Assembly: GCA_947184155.2 (NCBI GenBank)
Contig: CAMXCT020003402.1
Location: 124,001 to 188,000 of the forward strand
Length of the DNA: 64,000 nt
Direction of reading: 5' to 3'
From: Cladocopium goreaui
Lineage: Eukaryota > Sar > Dinophyceae > Suessiales > Symbiodiniaceae
Below are positions 45,001 through 59,600 of the stretch, piece after piece. The number at the start of each line of letters is the position of its first letter. Within the stretch, counting starts at the first letter, position 1. The notes under the pieces are model-generated. The model made no database searches, was not told where the DNA came from, and saw nothing but the letters and a program-made list of their open reading frames with translations. A program made the translations under genes and the position numbers.

Positions 45001-45695
45001 ATATATCTTTGTTGTTTCTGAAGGATTGACTCTACTGGCTGGTCGACGTTTGACGTTTAGCCGTTCCAACAAAAACAGGACAACCAATGGTCTTGGCCAA
45101 CCGATGTCCCAGACTACATCGGATATAGAACATGATAGAACTATGTTTCCCAACAAAACACTGTGGTGATGTAGTGTTCCAATTTCTTGGGAGCATTGAG
45201 ACTCCATCATTCCGAACCGTAAGACCTCACCTTCATGGAACCTCATTTTTTTCACAGATCCACGCCAGGAGACGTCCACGGTACATCCATCAACATTGGC
45301 TCAGGGGAGAAGCACTCCGTCAAGGCACCGTTTGTATATTTGAACAGTATTGTTTTGATTTTTTTTATAGTTGTGGTATAATTTGTAGTGATAACAAAAA
45401 GACATTATATGGCGCGTGTTTTGTAGTCACTGGCTTGACTTAGGGAGCATACAAGGAAATAATCAGTGTGTTCTATCTTATTTTGGATAATCACTTTGGT
45501 TTTCCAGCAACATTTCCAGAACCGTCCTGGAAGGAGGTTGCGGATTTGATCTCCCCGCATCAACAGCACGTCGCTGCCCGGAAGAATGATCTGCTTGGAA
45601 CCTTGGCAGATACCTGTCGTGCACGACGTATGCTGAACTTCCAAACGCGCCATGACTTCATTGCCACAATGAAGGCGGGTTGTGTGCCCAAATGA
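42026..45695 (+). CDS. NAD-dependent epimerase/dehydratase (extended SDR), multi-exon
   Basis: A sugar-nucleotide epimerase or dehydratase. Exons: 42026-42082 ([17 protein letters not shown], upstream start uncertain); 42407-42562 ([12 protein letters not shown], the NAD-binding GxxGxxG, then DNLETG); 43078-43156 ([15 protein letters not shown]); 43425-43493 ([13 protein letters not shown]); 44053-44124 ([17 protein letters not shown]); 44452-44658 ([12 protein letters not shown] and the catalytic YAASK); 44787-44974 ([33 protein letters not shown]); 45269-45324 ([11 protein letters not shown]); 45534-45695 ([10 protein letters not shown] ... TLADTCRAR), ending in TGA. Frames and phases join exactly at all eight junctions. 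Donors are GT five times and GC three times; acceptors are AG|G except AG|T at 44452. The closest type is UDP-glucose 4-epimerase-like, but substrate is not fixed by sequence. The gene probably starts further upstream. Confidence 0.92.
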
Positions 45696-47629
45696 TTGGT
45701 GATTATTACTGTAGAGTTTAGCTTTAGGGTGAGTATATGGGGGAGTAAGAGTGAGTATATATACATTGTACATACCCTCCGGCAACGAAACATAGCCGCT
45801 GTGCCATTCCGATAATTTTCCCATAAGATCAATGGCCATTTCAGGAACCTACAGTAAATTGGAGGTACCTACCATATATAAGGCCTATAGGCTATTGTAA
45901 GGGAATATCCCAACAACATATGGCCTTAGATGGTAGAGTACCTCCATTTTAGGATCCTGAAATTCCCATTCATAAAAACCTCCATTTAGTTTGGTGATTT
46001 CCCAGCTAACTCAGCCCATGATTAGCGGAGCGCAGGGGCTCTTCATATTTAGATTCTCGGACCGAGATGAGGCTGGGATTTAGTGCGATTCTTCTAGATT
46101 TACAGCGACCCCTAAAAAGATAGAACAGTGTTTCCAGGATAGATGATATATGATGATATATTTACTTCATATTCCCAGGTTTCCCACTTTTCTACTTGTA
46201 TCATCTTGTATCTATTTTGAGGTTGCTATAAGGCATACCCTGGGATGGCATGATGCAACATATTCTGCGACGTTCCTTGCTGAGAGGTGATGATTGCAGA
46301 TGCTTTGGCTGGAAAATCAGACTACTTCGCACCCATGTGGGGGGAAGCTGTAGTGGAGGCTATGCAGAAAAGCATGTTGAGCCGCTTTTTTTTGAGGTGA
46401 ATGAGGATGGTAGAATCTACGGTAGATCTGTTTATGTGAATACGCACACCATGTACAGGTTGCATATGCAAATAAATGCAAACAATGGTAGTCCATGTAC
46501 TTTGCTTAATCATGAACATCCCACACATGGGTCACTGCTGGTTAGCCCAATTCGAAGACATTGGACAGGACACGCTGGAGACACTTCTGCCTGGCTGGAA
46601 GGGTTTGACTGGGCCAGAACGAGTCTTTGCTCAAGATTAGTGCTGTTTGCAGGCATATGGGGATGGTCAAAACCTATGGATTAACATGGATTAACCATAT
46701 TTCGGGGGGAATAAATGGAATAACCATTCATCATTAACCAATATTATTAAGCAGCTATTTTTGGGTACCATCCGGGTACCAGGGTTTTGACCCACAACCA
46801 TATCAGCGACCATTCTTGCTTCCAATTCTGCCGCAGCCTCAGGAAATGCCAGGCTAAAATCAGCCCTGGCGGCCAACCAATCCTTCCAAGAGAGCTTGCA
46901 GAAGTTGTGAGATGTTGGTGTGTGTGTGTCTGAAAATGGAATATATACTAGTATACCACCATATACGACCCATAAAATTGCAAGCTTAATAGAGGAATTG
47001 ATGATGAACAATTGGATTTTGGGGGTATCTCATTTTCAGACAAACTCGTGTTGTGAGGGTTGAGGATTTGCCGTAACTAAAATGCAGTTGCGGTCACGGC
47101 GGCGGAAAAAACAAGAGCGCTGCGTCACGCCATAATGCTCATGATATGTCCAGCCAACCAAGTGGTGCATTTGGGTAAATGAGTTGTGGTTTACTAATCC
47201 CATTCCCCAAAACAATAGAATCCCCTAAGTATGGTCCCAAGTATGTGTAAACCCTGCATTAAACCATTGTTTTCTTTTTTTTTGGGGGGAGTGTTTAATA
47301 CTAGGGTGAAGTCAGATGGCCGACCGGTTCAGGCGCAAACTCAGCAGTTGTTCACCCCTGACCCTTGGAAGCATATGGCGTGCGTCAACCCTGAAGTGTT
47401 TGATACAGCGGAATTTTAAAAGGAGAAATCACCCAAATTGTGAAATGTGCATAACTGTGTGACTGTGTCTATGTGTACATATGAATATGATATAATATGA
47501 TATAATTATACGTGTATATTTATATATAATTATACATATATATATATATGTATATACATTATGCAGTAGATATCGTGGTGGTACCACCATTTTTTCCATG
47601 AATCTGCACTCTGATCCAATATGTCAGCA
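45696..47629. other. Spacer after the epimerase gene
   Basis: No exon is supported. It includes family D copy 3, a degenerate family C copy near 46745-46795, and a possible family B relative at about 46930-47043 (GTCTGAAAATGG ... TTTTCAGAC). Confidence 0.4.
45838..45963. repeat. Fold-back repeat family D, copy 3
   Basis: TTTCAGGAACCTACAGTAAA to TTTTAGGATCCTGAAA, with GGAGGTACC/GTACCTCC pairing in the arms. It starts about 140 bp after the epimerase stop. Confidence 0.75.
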
Positions 47630-50600
47630 GTATCGAGGTTGCTGACCCTGAGAAGGCTGAGAAGAATGCTGCTTCAGCGCTCCTCGACCTGGGGGAAGTA
47701 CTAAAGGACCTCACTGGGCAAAGTCACTTTAGAGATCAGAATGGTTTAAGATTAGGGGGAAATTATAGTATCCCAAAATTAAATGTTTGATTTTGTTCTT
47801 AAGTTGGTGAATGTAGTTGAATTCATCCAGAGCACATTAGTTGAACTGGTGACAACATAGTTTTTGGGCCGTGTTGGACACCCTGAAAAAGTAATATTGG
47901 AGTAGAAATCGTAGCTGAAAGCCTATGAGAAACGATGAGAAACAGGCAAATACAGTCAAGTTTCCGGTTCTTAACCAATCAGATGCAGCCAGCAACTTGG
48001 ATATAAGAATCTCACGTTGGATTCTCCAGCTGAAACTGGGATCGTTGTAAGTTATAAATAGTTATAACTTATAACACTTTACAACAGTAGAGAGTCTATA
48101 CAATGGCTGCTTGACTGACTGGCCAAAAAAGCTAGTCTGGGTGTATTATATATATATGTGTGATATGGTTGTGTGCTGGAGCCATGCTGTATACAACTTT
48201 TATGGGCTTCGTGTCGGTGATGGTGCTTGTGGGACTGCCATTGCTTGTTGGCCGGTGCTGACCACATCAATTGCTCCGACATATCATCAGAATTGGAGGG
48301 GTCAGTTAAATCATCAGAATGAAAGGGTCAGTCAGGGTCAGTTACAGCTTACGTCTTTGTATCGCCTCTGTTGTTTGTCATCCCTTCTTTGTGAAGATGA
48401 CCGAGTTACATACTCATGCGGGTGTTGATGCCAACACATATCATCCGAATATCTCCAAACCATTGGACACGTGTTGTTTTCTTTTGTTTTGACTCAGTGC
48501 CCCTGATAATTCATGTGTGATAATCTTAGTGAACATTGCCCCAAGCTTGAAAAATACAAGAATATTAATCACATACGCACACATATATACATATATATAC
48601 ATATATACATATGTACATGGCATATATATATATGTATGAATAATGATGTATATATAGAATATAAGTTCAATCATCACTTGCCCATTAAGACGTGTAATGT
48701 TCAAGACATTTGCTCACAGCAAGGCCAGCCTTAGTCATGAAGTCACAAGAGTCGAAGGTGCGTTTCGCCATGGGGCTGGACTGGGCTGGAAGATGTTGCC
48801 AACATTTACCCCAAATTCCATGGGTTTTTACCAACATTTGCTGTAAAAACCATAAAAAGCCATGGAATTTTGGGGTAAATGTTCCGAATCTGTACTCCCA
48901 AAGCCATACAACACGACCTGTACGGGCCGCATAACAGTGACGTCTCCTGGAGGCCACCTCTCGGACAGCTGAAGCTTCAGACGCGTTTCCTGTTCCAAAC
49001 GAAGAACGGATTCTCAGGGTCAAGTGTTGGGAAGCTAAGTCTATATTCACAGACACACGCACGCATATGTATATATATATATATACACTGTATACATACA
49101 TTATATATATATACTGTGTATATATATATATGCGTGCGTGTGTGTGGGCGCGTTTTATTTATAACCTAATGATAATTTCAGAACTGCTGAGCATCACTAT
49201 AAGTTTCTATTTCAAACGGTGAATCCATGACGCGGGGGTGTGCCTGGAGGACGAGGCTTCGACTCAGTGGCAGGTGGAGGTCGTGGAGGTCGAGTGACAG
49301 ATGGAGGGTCAATGGGCACCTCAAAATTCTACTGGTAATTTAACATAGCTATTGAAAATGGTGATTTATAGTGGATTTTCCCATTGAAAATGGTGATTTT
49401 CCATAGCTATGTTAGTTTACCAGAGGGTACTGTTGATCACTCCAACTGTTGGAAAATGATAGCGGGTAGCCACAAGGGCGAAGGGACATGTTGCCAATTT
49501 GCCATTTTGTTCTCCTATTTGGAGTGTTCAGGCGCAACCCCGCGTTAGGGGATTGAAGTGAACGCGATGAGAATTGATATCAAGATTGCACCCCTAAGAG
49601 CCATGGCTGGAGTACAACTACCATCCTTAAGCCTAGTTAAGGTGGTTGTATCCCCAGTGATCTTAGGATAGAAATGGGTGCAACCGCTAGGTGCTGCTAT
49701 ATTTAACTGTATAGATTGCATAGATGGATGTTTTTGGGTTTCCTGTATGCTATCCATGTATGAGACAGTTGTATATGTATATCTACCTGCATTTTCGCAC
49801 GGTATTGTTTGGGTAAATAAGGCAAATATGATAAATATGCAATACCTTAGGCCGTGGTGATTTGGGTACCCTCTGGTAAACTAACATAGCTATTGAAAAT
49901 GGTGATTTATAGTGGATTTTCCCATTAAAAATGGTGATTTCCTATGGTTATGTTTCAAACTCTATAAGACAAAGGGACCCTGTTGTTCCATCGTAGCAAC
50001 CTGGTCCCATGTCAACTTCGGCCGGTAAGACGACCATGCAAGTGTTGATGTAGCCGGCTGTGCGAAACATGGCCGCTCTTCTGTGACGCTTACCAGTATC
50101 CTATGGGGATCTGTGGGGTGCTGCCAGGTTGCTACCAGGCTCAGTTAGGATTGCAGAAAGAACATCATCAAAAGTAAAAGTACTAAAAGGTCCAAGAGTC
50201 CAATCATATATAGGAAGCAGAATTAGAATAGACTAGAGATATTTGTCACTCTTCATCCATATGCCTGGCAGCCAAGATAGCCAAGCTTTCAGGTGTCACA
50301 GATCCCTCTTGTAGTGCAATGTAGTACTTAAGTAGATAGATGGTTGTCGATGCGGTGGCATTTGGGTTTGTCTCAGAATTCAGTGCACCCCAAAATCCCA
50401 TGGTGATCATGGTGTCTCCCCATTAACATAGTATTCTTGGGTCATCCCGCATCCATTTTCAAACGTTTCAAACGGCCAGGACCAGACACTGAGCGCGCTG
50501 GATCTCCTATCGCCTTGACGGCCGAAGATCAGCAAACAGCTCGTTTTTTCGATGTTTTTGTTGACTTGAAAGAAAGCTGTCTCTGGAAAGCTGTGACTAC

Positions 50601-53600
50601 TGAGCTTTTCTGATTTGTTGGCATCCTTGGATGAACTTTCCTGAGGCATTTGGCTCAACGGGCTCAACGGACTCAACATGACATCTAAGCTCAGAAGCAA
50701 AATACATCATTTACATACTTTACAGAGAATAAACAAATGTACGCGCAAACAGAGAGTCACAGATGTATACATACATAATTACATAAGTATATATATATAT
50801 ATACAATGCATATATGTACACAATTGTACACATATGTATATACATGTATATACTCTATATTATATATAAATTACAATTAGATCACAAGCATGGCACGCAC
50901 ATCTCAAACACGTCCAGGTTCAGCGCTCTGTTGGTCAAGGTATCCAGCAATGTCCAGCATGGTGAACGAGGAAGTCTCCACATGCCATGCCTGATTTCAG
51001 TTGCAAGCACTGGGCCTTGTTCTGGGGATAAGTTCTGGTATGGTTCCAAATTCCAAGTGAAATCAAGTGAAATCCGTACCTCAAACATTGGGGCCGGCAT
51101 ACTTGATACGTGTTGACAATACATAATATAGATAGATATTATGTACACACAATAAGTATGCATATATGTATTTCTACGCGAAATACACACACACACATTA
51201 CCGGGATAGTATCGTGCCGTCCGTTCCACAGCAGTTGAACACAAACGTTTTTAGGGGGCTTGTGCAACGATGACGACTTCTGTGAAGCCTGGACAACTTC
51301 CTGGAAACGTGGACAACTTCCATGAATCCAATGACACGTTCTGAAACACTGCATTTAATCTCTTGACCGGACTGCAATACCCACATACCTATATCCTATG
51401 ACATGTTTGCACACAAAGAAGAAACATATAGAAACATTTGTGATAACACAGAATGAGTGTACAGATAGATAGTGATATAATCTGATATAATAAAACTATG
51501 GAGGTTTCCTAAAGTCATGGCTGTACCCCAACTCCATGGCCAGGAAGTCGAGGCAGTGACTGCAGCGAAGGACATGGCCAAGGCGGCCAGGAAAGCAGAA
51601 GAGGTGCTGCAAGCCCTGAAGATGTGGGAGGGCTGGGGTGTGGCCCTCAGTTGCTGGGACTTCTGGTGATTTTTGTAAGGAGTTTTCTGGAATTTTGAGA
51701 TGGAAACCCCAGAAAAAAAAAAAACAAGGATTTGATGAGCAACGAATAAACTTCTGTAAGTTTCCCTTGGGATGTGGGATGATATTATTAAATATCATTA
51801 AATGTGTTTTTTTGTTTTTATTAAATATATTATATTTGATATGTTTGGCTCGGCTTGAGACATGTGCCTCTGGGGTCCACCATGTTCCGTGTTCGTAGCT
51901 ATTACATTCCTTGGCCCTCCAGATGCTGTTGTAACCAAAACAATGCAATATCTACTGTGAAACCAACTCCATTGACCAACTTTGTAACACACAATAATAA
52001 CAATGACCAAATAATTGCATCAGAACAATAACATCAAACATACTGTTATAACTACTCAAAACTACATGTGACCAACTTAGGTCATAATGAGTTAATTTAT
52101 GTTCTGACCAACTTTGCAGTCACAGCTTTTGAGCTTTAGGATCCCCTGCTGTTGTTTTTCGGAGGTTTTCTAGGGTTCCCCAATGTTGCTCGTGGATTTG
52201 AAGCATCATGTTTTCCAACATTTCACTTGGAAAACCCCATGTATTGTTCACTCAAGTTTATCATCAGAAAATCACACAGAGTCGAAACCCAATGATTTTC
52301 ACATCAATATCAGAAATATATAGACATATCCAAAGGAGTGTTAACCCTTACAATGTCCCCCACTATTCCCCATTCAAATGACATGGCTAAGGCAGATACC
52401 ACAGTGCTATCGCCTTGGGACCTGATCAGGAGCTCTGATTAACAACAATGGATTTCTGGTGTAAACCATGTATCTATCATCATTTTCCCCATGGATTTCT
52501 AGTGTTTGTATGTCTTTATCATCATGGAAACTTCATCAAACTGGTGATTTTCTAAATGATTATTCTGAGTTATGCATCAATACACGCACATACGGAGGGA
52601 GGGAGGTACGGAGGGAGGGAGGGAGGGAGGAGGGAGGGAGGGAGAGGAGAGAGAGAGAGAGAGAGAGGAGAGGGGAGAGGGAGAGAGGAGGGAGAGGGAG
52701 AGGGAGAGGGAGAGAGAGAGGGCGAGAGAAGGAGAGAGAGAGTGAGAGAGAAAAACCATTGTAGACAGACACAGATTGTTTCTCCGCATTGATGATGAGT
52801 AGTTGAATCGAACAATCCTCGAAAAATGGGCTGATCTCGGCTTTGATCAATCGATCCTTGAGATGCAAAGGAGATTGTTCTTCCAGTGCAAGAGGAGCCC
52901 GACCCGGATACCGCCACTGGGATTCATTGTTTTTCTTCTGTATTTGCGGCTGGCAGCATCAGATGAATGATAGATCTTATGAAGTGTACTTTCAAAGTCT
53001 TGCACATGTATTTAAAGGCAACACTTTTTTCAAATCCTTGAGCCATCACTATTATTTCGAGGTAATTCTCGTTCAGCTCAGGTCGGTTTTGCATATCCTT
53101 TGCCACCTCTGGAGCTGCCTGTCTTGGTCTTGCTTTGCCTCCGTGGTCTGTGATGCGGTAAAACTTGGCCAATGTTTCCGAATGCTTCCAAGGTCTATCA
53201 AAAAACAAATGGATCCAAATGCTGACATTCACCTCACTATTTGGGTGAGTCTAAGTGTTATTTAGCCTCCAGAAAACAATGCTTAATCTGTAAAAACGAT
53301 CTGGAAATACCTGTATCCTCAAAAAAAACAGAGATAAATGCTCGTTTGAGAGATATCTGTTTTTTGAGCGGTTTTTATCCAAATGAGCATAACTGCACCA
53401 CTTTTGGCATTTTTGCACTTCATGGATTTTGAAGCCAAAATTATGAGCATATTTTCCCGGGAAATAAACGTAAATATCAAAGAAAAAATGTAAATACCCG
53501 TCCGTCAAGACACGAATGAACATTTTTTGTTAAAGCGAACATAAAAAGTCAGAACGAGCGTATATCCAAGAAAAACTGCGAGCAGAAAAAAGTGCTAATC

Positions 53601-56600
53601 GAAGATCCAGGTGTGGAAAGCATAACGGTTATCCCACGAGATATTCCCAAAAAAAGAAAGACATCCACGGAATATCCACAGAATTAAAAACTGAATGATA
53701 CAAACTAAATGATACTGTATTAATTGATCCCAAACATATTGTACATGTTCGTGCCTCATAACCCCCTTTCGTATCCTTTCGTTACAAATTCTGTAGTTCG
53801 CCCTGCCATCTTTGGTCATCTCCCGTGCTTCAGGTTTAGCCTGCGAAACAGCCGAAAGTTTCCACCCCCGACTGAAGAGGTCATTGGCCAGGGTTTGCGG
53901 CTGTGGTGAAAGGCTGCGAACGTATCATTCCCAATGGCAGGCAGCCCTACGTGAGATGTTCAAACTCTTGCACTACGCCTGCATCCCAGTGGTTTTTTTT
54001 TATGCGCCTTGAGTCTTGGCGGAAGGCTCGGTGAATTGAGGTCTGCAAAGAGGGGCTATGTACCAAAAACTATGTCTTGAGCGTGACGCCCTCAGAAACT
54101 GTCAGATTCATGTCAGATCTCATGATGGTGTCCTCTGCTTGATCCCTAGAAAGATGCAATAGTATCAAGCTAGACTAGCTATATCTAGCTTTGGTCCCTT
54201 TAAGAAGCTCCAAGTGTGTATGAATCCGTATCAAGACACTTCGCGGGGTCAAGTTTCAACTCTTTGCGCTCTATATATACCCCGCAAAGCACTTAGATGG
54301 TGACTGTTGGTCCTTCTCATATTTGGAGGGTTGGATTCGATGTGTGGATTTATGTCCTCTTCTTCCTGACTTCTTTTGACACCTTTTTTGGCTGCTTTTC
54401 AGTGAGATGGATTTCTTGCTGCTGGTGAATACAAAAAATGTTGTCCATTTCCGGTCCCTACTTTTACTATTTTTTCTTCCAGTTGCCTAGATTCGGCGAT
54501 GGTTTAAAACCGTCACTAGCTCACTAATTTAATGTAGGAAACCCAGTAATAAACCCACCACTTGGGGATGGTTTATACTACCCATGTATGGTGATTTTGG
54601 GGATGCGTTTCTTATCTTATCTTTTAATTTCTATAGATCCCATGGGTATCATTCTACCGGTGCTCCCGTCCTGAGGTGATTTACAACTGGATCAACAGCA
54701 ATCGTCGAGACAGTCCCATTTGGCAGCGCGGCTTTTTGACCGCCGGCGGAGCCGACAAGCTCAAAGAGTTCTGGGACGAAGAAGGTTCAGATCAGGAGCC
54801 AAAGGGGGGGGTCTCAGAAGTTCTGGAATCCCGGATGGCCCGAAATACTGGTACCATGGTTTAGCAGAGTAGCAGTTTAGATATCAGTTTATATTAATTA
54901 GTTTGCATCAGTTTAGATCAGTTTACCATATATATGTTTCACTTTCAAAAATGGGCCATGTTGTATCCATGGTGATGGTGAAGACACTTTGCGGCATATC
55001 CCCAGCAAACATCGGCAAACTATATGCAGCTTCGGTTTTGGGAGACTCCTCCAGCTTCGTCCTGGTAATCCAACCTGGCAACGGAATCCGCAACAGAAAT
55101 TCGGCTTGGTGATTCCGGATAGGAGTTGGACGAGGAATATTCGGTGAGATACTGGGCCTGGACCTCGGGTTGGCACGGTTGATCGAAACGGGAAGCTGGA
55201 AGTTCAGAGGGAAAAATAGGGAAAACTCTTGGACACATGATAGGAACACGAGTCAAATCTTGAGATGTTTTTTTTGGCAAAGACATGCAAAGACAGAAAA
55301 CATTAGAAAAAAAAATGCTAAGACCATTCAAGACCAACTGATGTGTATAAAACCCTCCCATTGCTTGCAGGTTCTGGCCATCATCGGCAGGATGATGGGC
55401 ACATCACAAGAGCTCGCAGCTGAGACGACCCTAGGATTGGGCAGTGAAGGCTGGTAGGATACCACCATATTTTGCGATCAAAATGGCAGTTTCTAAAGGG
55501 ATATATATATATTATATGATATATAATGTTGGTAAAACAATAATACACATCGCATTCGGGAATGGTTTATACGACCTATTTATGGTGATGTGGTGGATGG
55601 TTTATTATTGTTTTACCCACATTAATGATGATGAACTGATGGATTTAGGGCACCCTAGTTTAAAATGAGAAACTTCTTCGATCAGATTGAATTTAGATGA
55701 ACTTGCATAGTTTTAATTTCGTATGACGTCATAGAAATTCTTGTTTGTTTGGGGTGGTTCAAAAGTTAAGTTCATATGAAACTTGTCAGTGAAGCCTTCA
55801 TTTAGTATGGCAAATCAGGGCACATCCTGAAAATTCATGAAAATTCCTCATCACTGCGACTGAGGTCGCGTGCGCATTTGGTGAAGGAGGGCTTGGTGAG
55901 TTTGATTCTGGAGGCTACCGAAATGTCCCGCGATGTGAGTTCCATAAGTTTGCCATGTTTGGTCAAGGGATGATAGGATGATGACAATACTCCCATGATT
56001 GTTATACAATTAGATACAATTAGCTTGTTTTGCTGCTTATTGCATAATGCTATTTAATGCTCATTCATATTATCCACCTATTTCCATTTGTTCTTGAGTG
56101 ATCCCTTCTGGACCAATTGACATATGTAATAATAATAGACATATGATTACCACAACCTCACCTTCCGACAGATCGGGGACAGTGGAATTATCCCAAGACT
56201 GTCCAACCTGTGATTTCGGAACATTCGAGTTTGCCATGTTCTAAGTGCATATGTGTAGAATATGATGAAAGTGTATATGAAAACTAAAATAAACTAAACC
56301 CTTCCTCCATTGGTATTAAGATGTAAGTATTAAGCACATCTTAAACCCCAAAAAAATCCATGGTGGATGGGGCATGAAATCAGGAATCACCTCATGGGGC
56401 TCCTTAAAGGACACCCGCGGAGCCAGGGCACGAAATCCGACCAGACGGAGATCCGCGAGTGCGCGGTCTGTGCCTTGAAGGGCTTGATTCAACATCCAGA
56501 GGCTGCCGGGATCCCTTCGGGATCCAAGGGATGGTGTACAAGACTACCGCATTTGGTATACCCTCTGGTAATTTAACATAGCTATGGAAAATCACCATGA

Positions 56601-59600
56601 TTAATGGGAAAATCCACTATAAATGGTCATTTTCAATAGCTATGTTAAATTACCAGAGGGTAGCTGGTGCTAGAGTTGGAACATGGAACCAATCTCCTTC
56701 GAAGAGTTTTGGTTGAAACGCGAAGGAAAGGAATGGACGGTGGACAATAGAATCGACAGCTGGAACCAAGGTTCCATGTGTGCCCCAAAGAACATGGTAG
56801 GACATGTATCAAAATAATACAATACGTTGGTGCGTACAACTAGTTTCTCTTTTTCTTAAGGCCGTTCGAACAGCTTAAGAAACAAATATAACATAACCGG
56901 ACGAGACCCCTGCCTATCTTTAACTGATGGTAAAAGTTTGTTATTCTTGGACATATTCCCAATATGAATAACCATGAATAACCCATTATAACCCCCTAAA
57001 AAAGGAAATGATTAATAGATCCTGGTCGTACTAGATTCGTGATACATGACTTCTCTACAGCGGAGGGGCCTTTTATTGAATCTGACGGTCGCGCCAGGGC
57101 CGTGAAGTGGTGACCTACAAGACGCTGATCGAATGCTTAGCGCGCTAAGTTCAGCCAGATGTTTTGCTGGGAAAGTCACAGGTCTTAATGGGAGAAACAT
57201 CCACATTTGTTGTTAGGTGGTGAATGTATTGTGTATACATGTAGTACTGTTATACACATGTTTATTTACAATAGATGTATGACGATGTATATATGCATTT
57301 ATATATATATAATTATATGTTACATACACACACATATATATATAATGCATCCATGCCTATATATATATAATATGCATCCATGCCTATATATATATATATA
57401 TGTATGTACGTGTGCGTGCTTTTTACACATATATTTACATTACATTTGTATGAACCGTTTTACATTTAAATGAAAATATACATACATATTGAGTTTTCCC
57501 ATGTGTCCGTTGTTGAGTTGAGTCATTTTTTTTGTGATATTTGGAGCGTGTGGTAGCCAGTGCAGCTTGCTTTGATTAACTCCAGTTTCTTCACCAGTTC
57601 AGCTGGGCAAAAGAAGTTGCCGAAGTCACTTTCCCCTGAGGCAATGGTAGAACTCTTTAGCTAAAGTTTAGCCCGCTCTGGCTATCTTTAGCTGTCTTCC
57701 TGTTGCACTTGTGACAGTTCAAGGCAGTTTTGCTGACCTTGCAGCTTCATGTGATCGTTTTAGGATGATAGCTCGTGGCAAAGCATAGCACAGCAGCAAT
57801 CAGTTCTGCTTCTTAGCAGGTCGCCAAACATACATAAGGTGACCATGGAATCTGGCACAAGCTTGCGTTACCAAGAGAAGGTTGTTCTCAGCCGCATCCA
57901 TTTGGTAGAACACAGAAAGCAAAAGGGCTGCTGCTGTTGGGTCCCGGGTCAGACATTTGGATGCGGACAAACCGCCATAAAAGGCCCGCAAGCACCGCAC
58001 AACTCACTTGCAACTCAGTTCTTTTCTACGTTGTGCTACCTTAAGATACCTAAAGCCCAAGATGAACTTTGACAAGTAAACATCAAATAACCTTTGTAGC
58101 CCAAAATCGAAAAAGTCACAGTTCCAAGGACTTCCACACCTTTGGACCTTGGAGCCCCGTGGTATGCCGTGGTTTTGGTTCAGCCTGGGTCACCAGCCAT
58201 TTCCCCTGGCAGTGCTGAAGAACAGCATGGGCACCGGAGTACTGGTCTCAGGCGCAGGCGCCATGGTACCCTAAGATCCCTTGGCGTCATTGGTGGTGGA
58301 TGTCTCACCAAGGCTACTGAAAAAACAGAGGTTTCGACATATGCCCATATCACATCATAGATGTCATAGATCATCATGTTTATCATCTCTCAATTTGTCA
58401 ATGAGCCATCTATATATAGCTGTTAGAAATCACCGGAGGGTATTTTTTTGTGTATCCAAAGGGAATTTTCAGGGTGAAATCATGGGATATTTTGATTGGG
58501 TAATCGTAACCCTGGATTTTCCTAAACCCGTAGTGAAGCCACAAGTGTATCCCAGGGGGATCTTGAAACAAGATGCTTCTACTGTTGCACTTGAGTCACT
58601 TGAGTCTTGTGTTTCTTGGATGTCGCTGATATGGTGCTCACGGATCCTGGCAGGCCACCCAACAGATGAAAGGAGTGGCCTTTGTAAAGTGGCACCCTGC
58701 AGTCTCTGTCTCAGGGGTCAACCCACGGCGACTTGATGTACATTCCATCAGAGACACAACTGGTTGATATTGATTGATGCTTTCGATACTTTTCCCCATG
58801 TTTCCTCCTCTCCTGGTATCATGATCCCAATTGACTCTAGGGGAAGAACATGGAAAAACATCCAATGCTTTCAATATCTTTCAGGGGGCTGAAGCCAAGC
58901 AGTACTGCAGTCGATAGTCAAAGTGGCAGCCAGAAATTGCCTCCTTAGCTAATTTGTCACCTCTATCTGAGTCGTACAGAGAATTTGGTTGTTGGTGTCA
59001 TTTCTTTATTTTCAACCATATTTAAGGACTCAAAGAACTTTCAAATCACAGAAACACTGTTCATCATTTGTTTGAAGAGGTCACCAACCTCAACACTGGA
59101 TTCCTTCCAAAGGTGGATCCAATCATCCATACCCGTGAAGAAATTGGAGTTGTGATCATCTGAGCCTCTAAGCTTTTGTTGGTGTTCGGTGAAATTGTGG
59201 GCAGCAAGAACTCAACTGTTGAGAAGACCGCCCAAAAAACCACCCACGCTTGAGGTAGCATCTCAAGCGCTCGGCAAAGCTTTGTGGGGGCTATCTCGCA
59301 GGACAGCTTTGTGGGGGCTATCTCGCAGGACAGTGTTGACACATGATTTCTCACCTAAAATGGGATCGTTGATCCCGGTCGGTGGTGTGGAATACTGAAT
59401 ATAGTGATCGTACGCGGTTGTTGAAGTGCCAAACCCTAAACCACCAGTGAAGCATTCCCATAGGCCCCAGATATGACACATTCACCAACATGTACCCCAA
59501 ACAATGACCCAGTCCTGTACTGTAGGTAAATTCATCTAATCCTGTGGTGCTTCCGGTTTTCCCTTCAACCAACGTCCCTAGATTTCCCAATCATGGTGAA

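Noticed and set aside
52468-52917. Arg/Glu-rich and Leu/Ser/Pro-rich frames on both strands
   Set aside because: Caused by the purine tract at 52592-52754.
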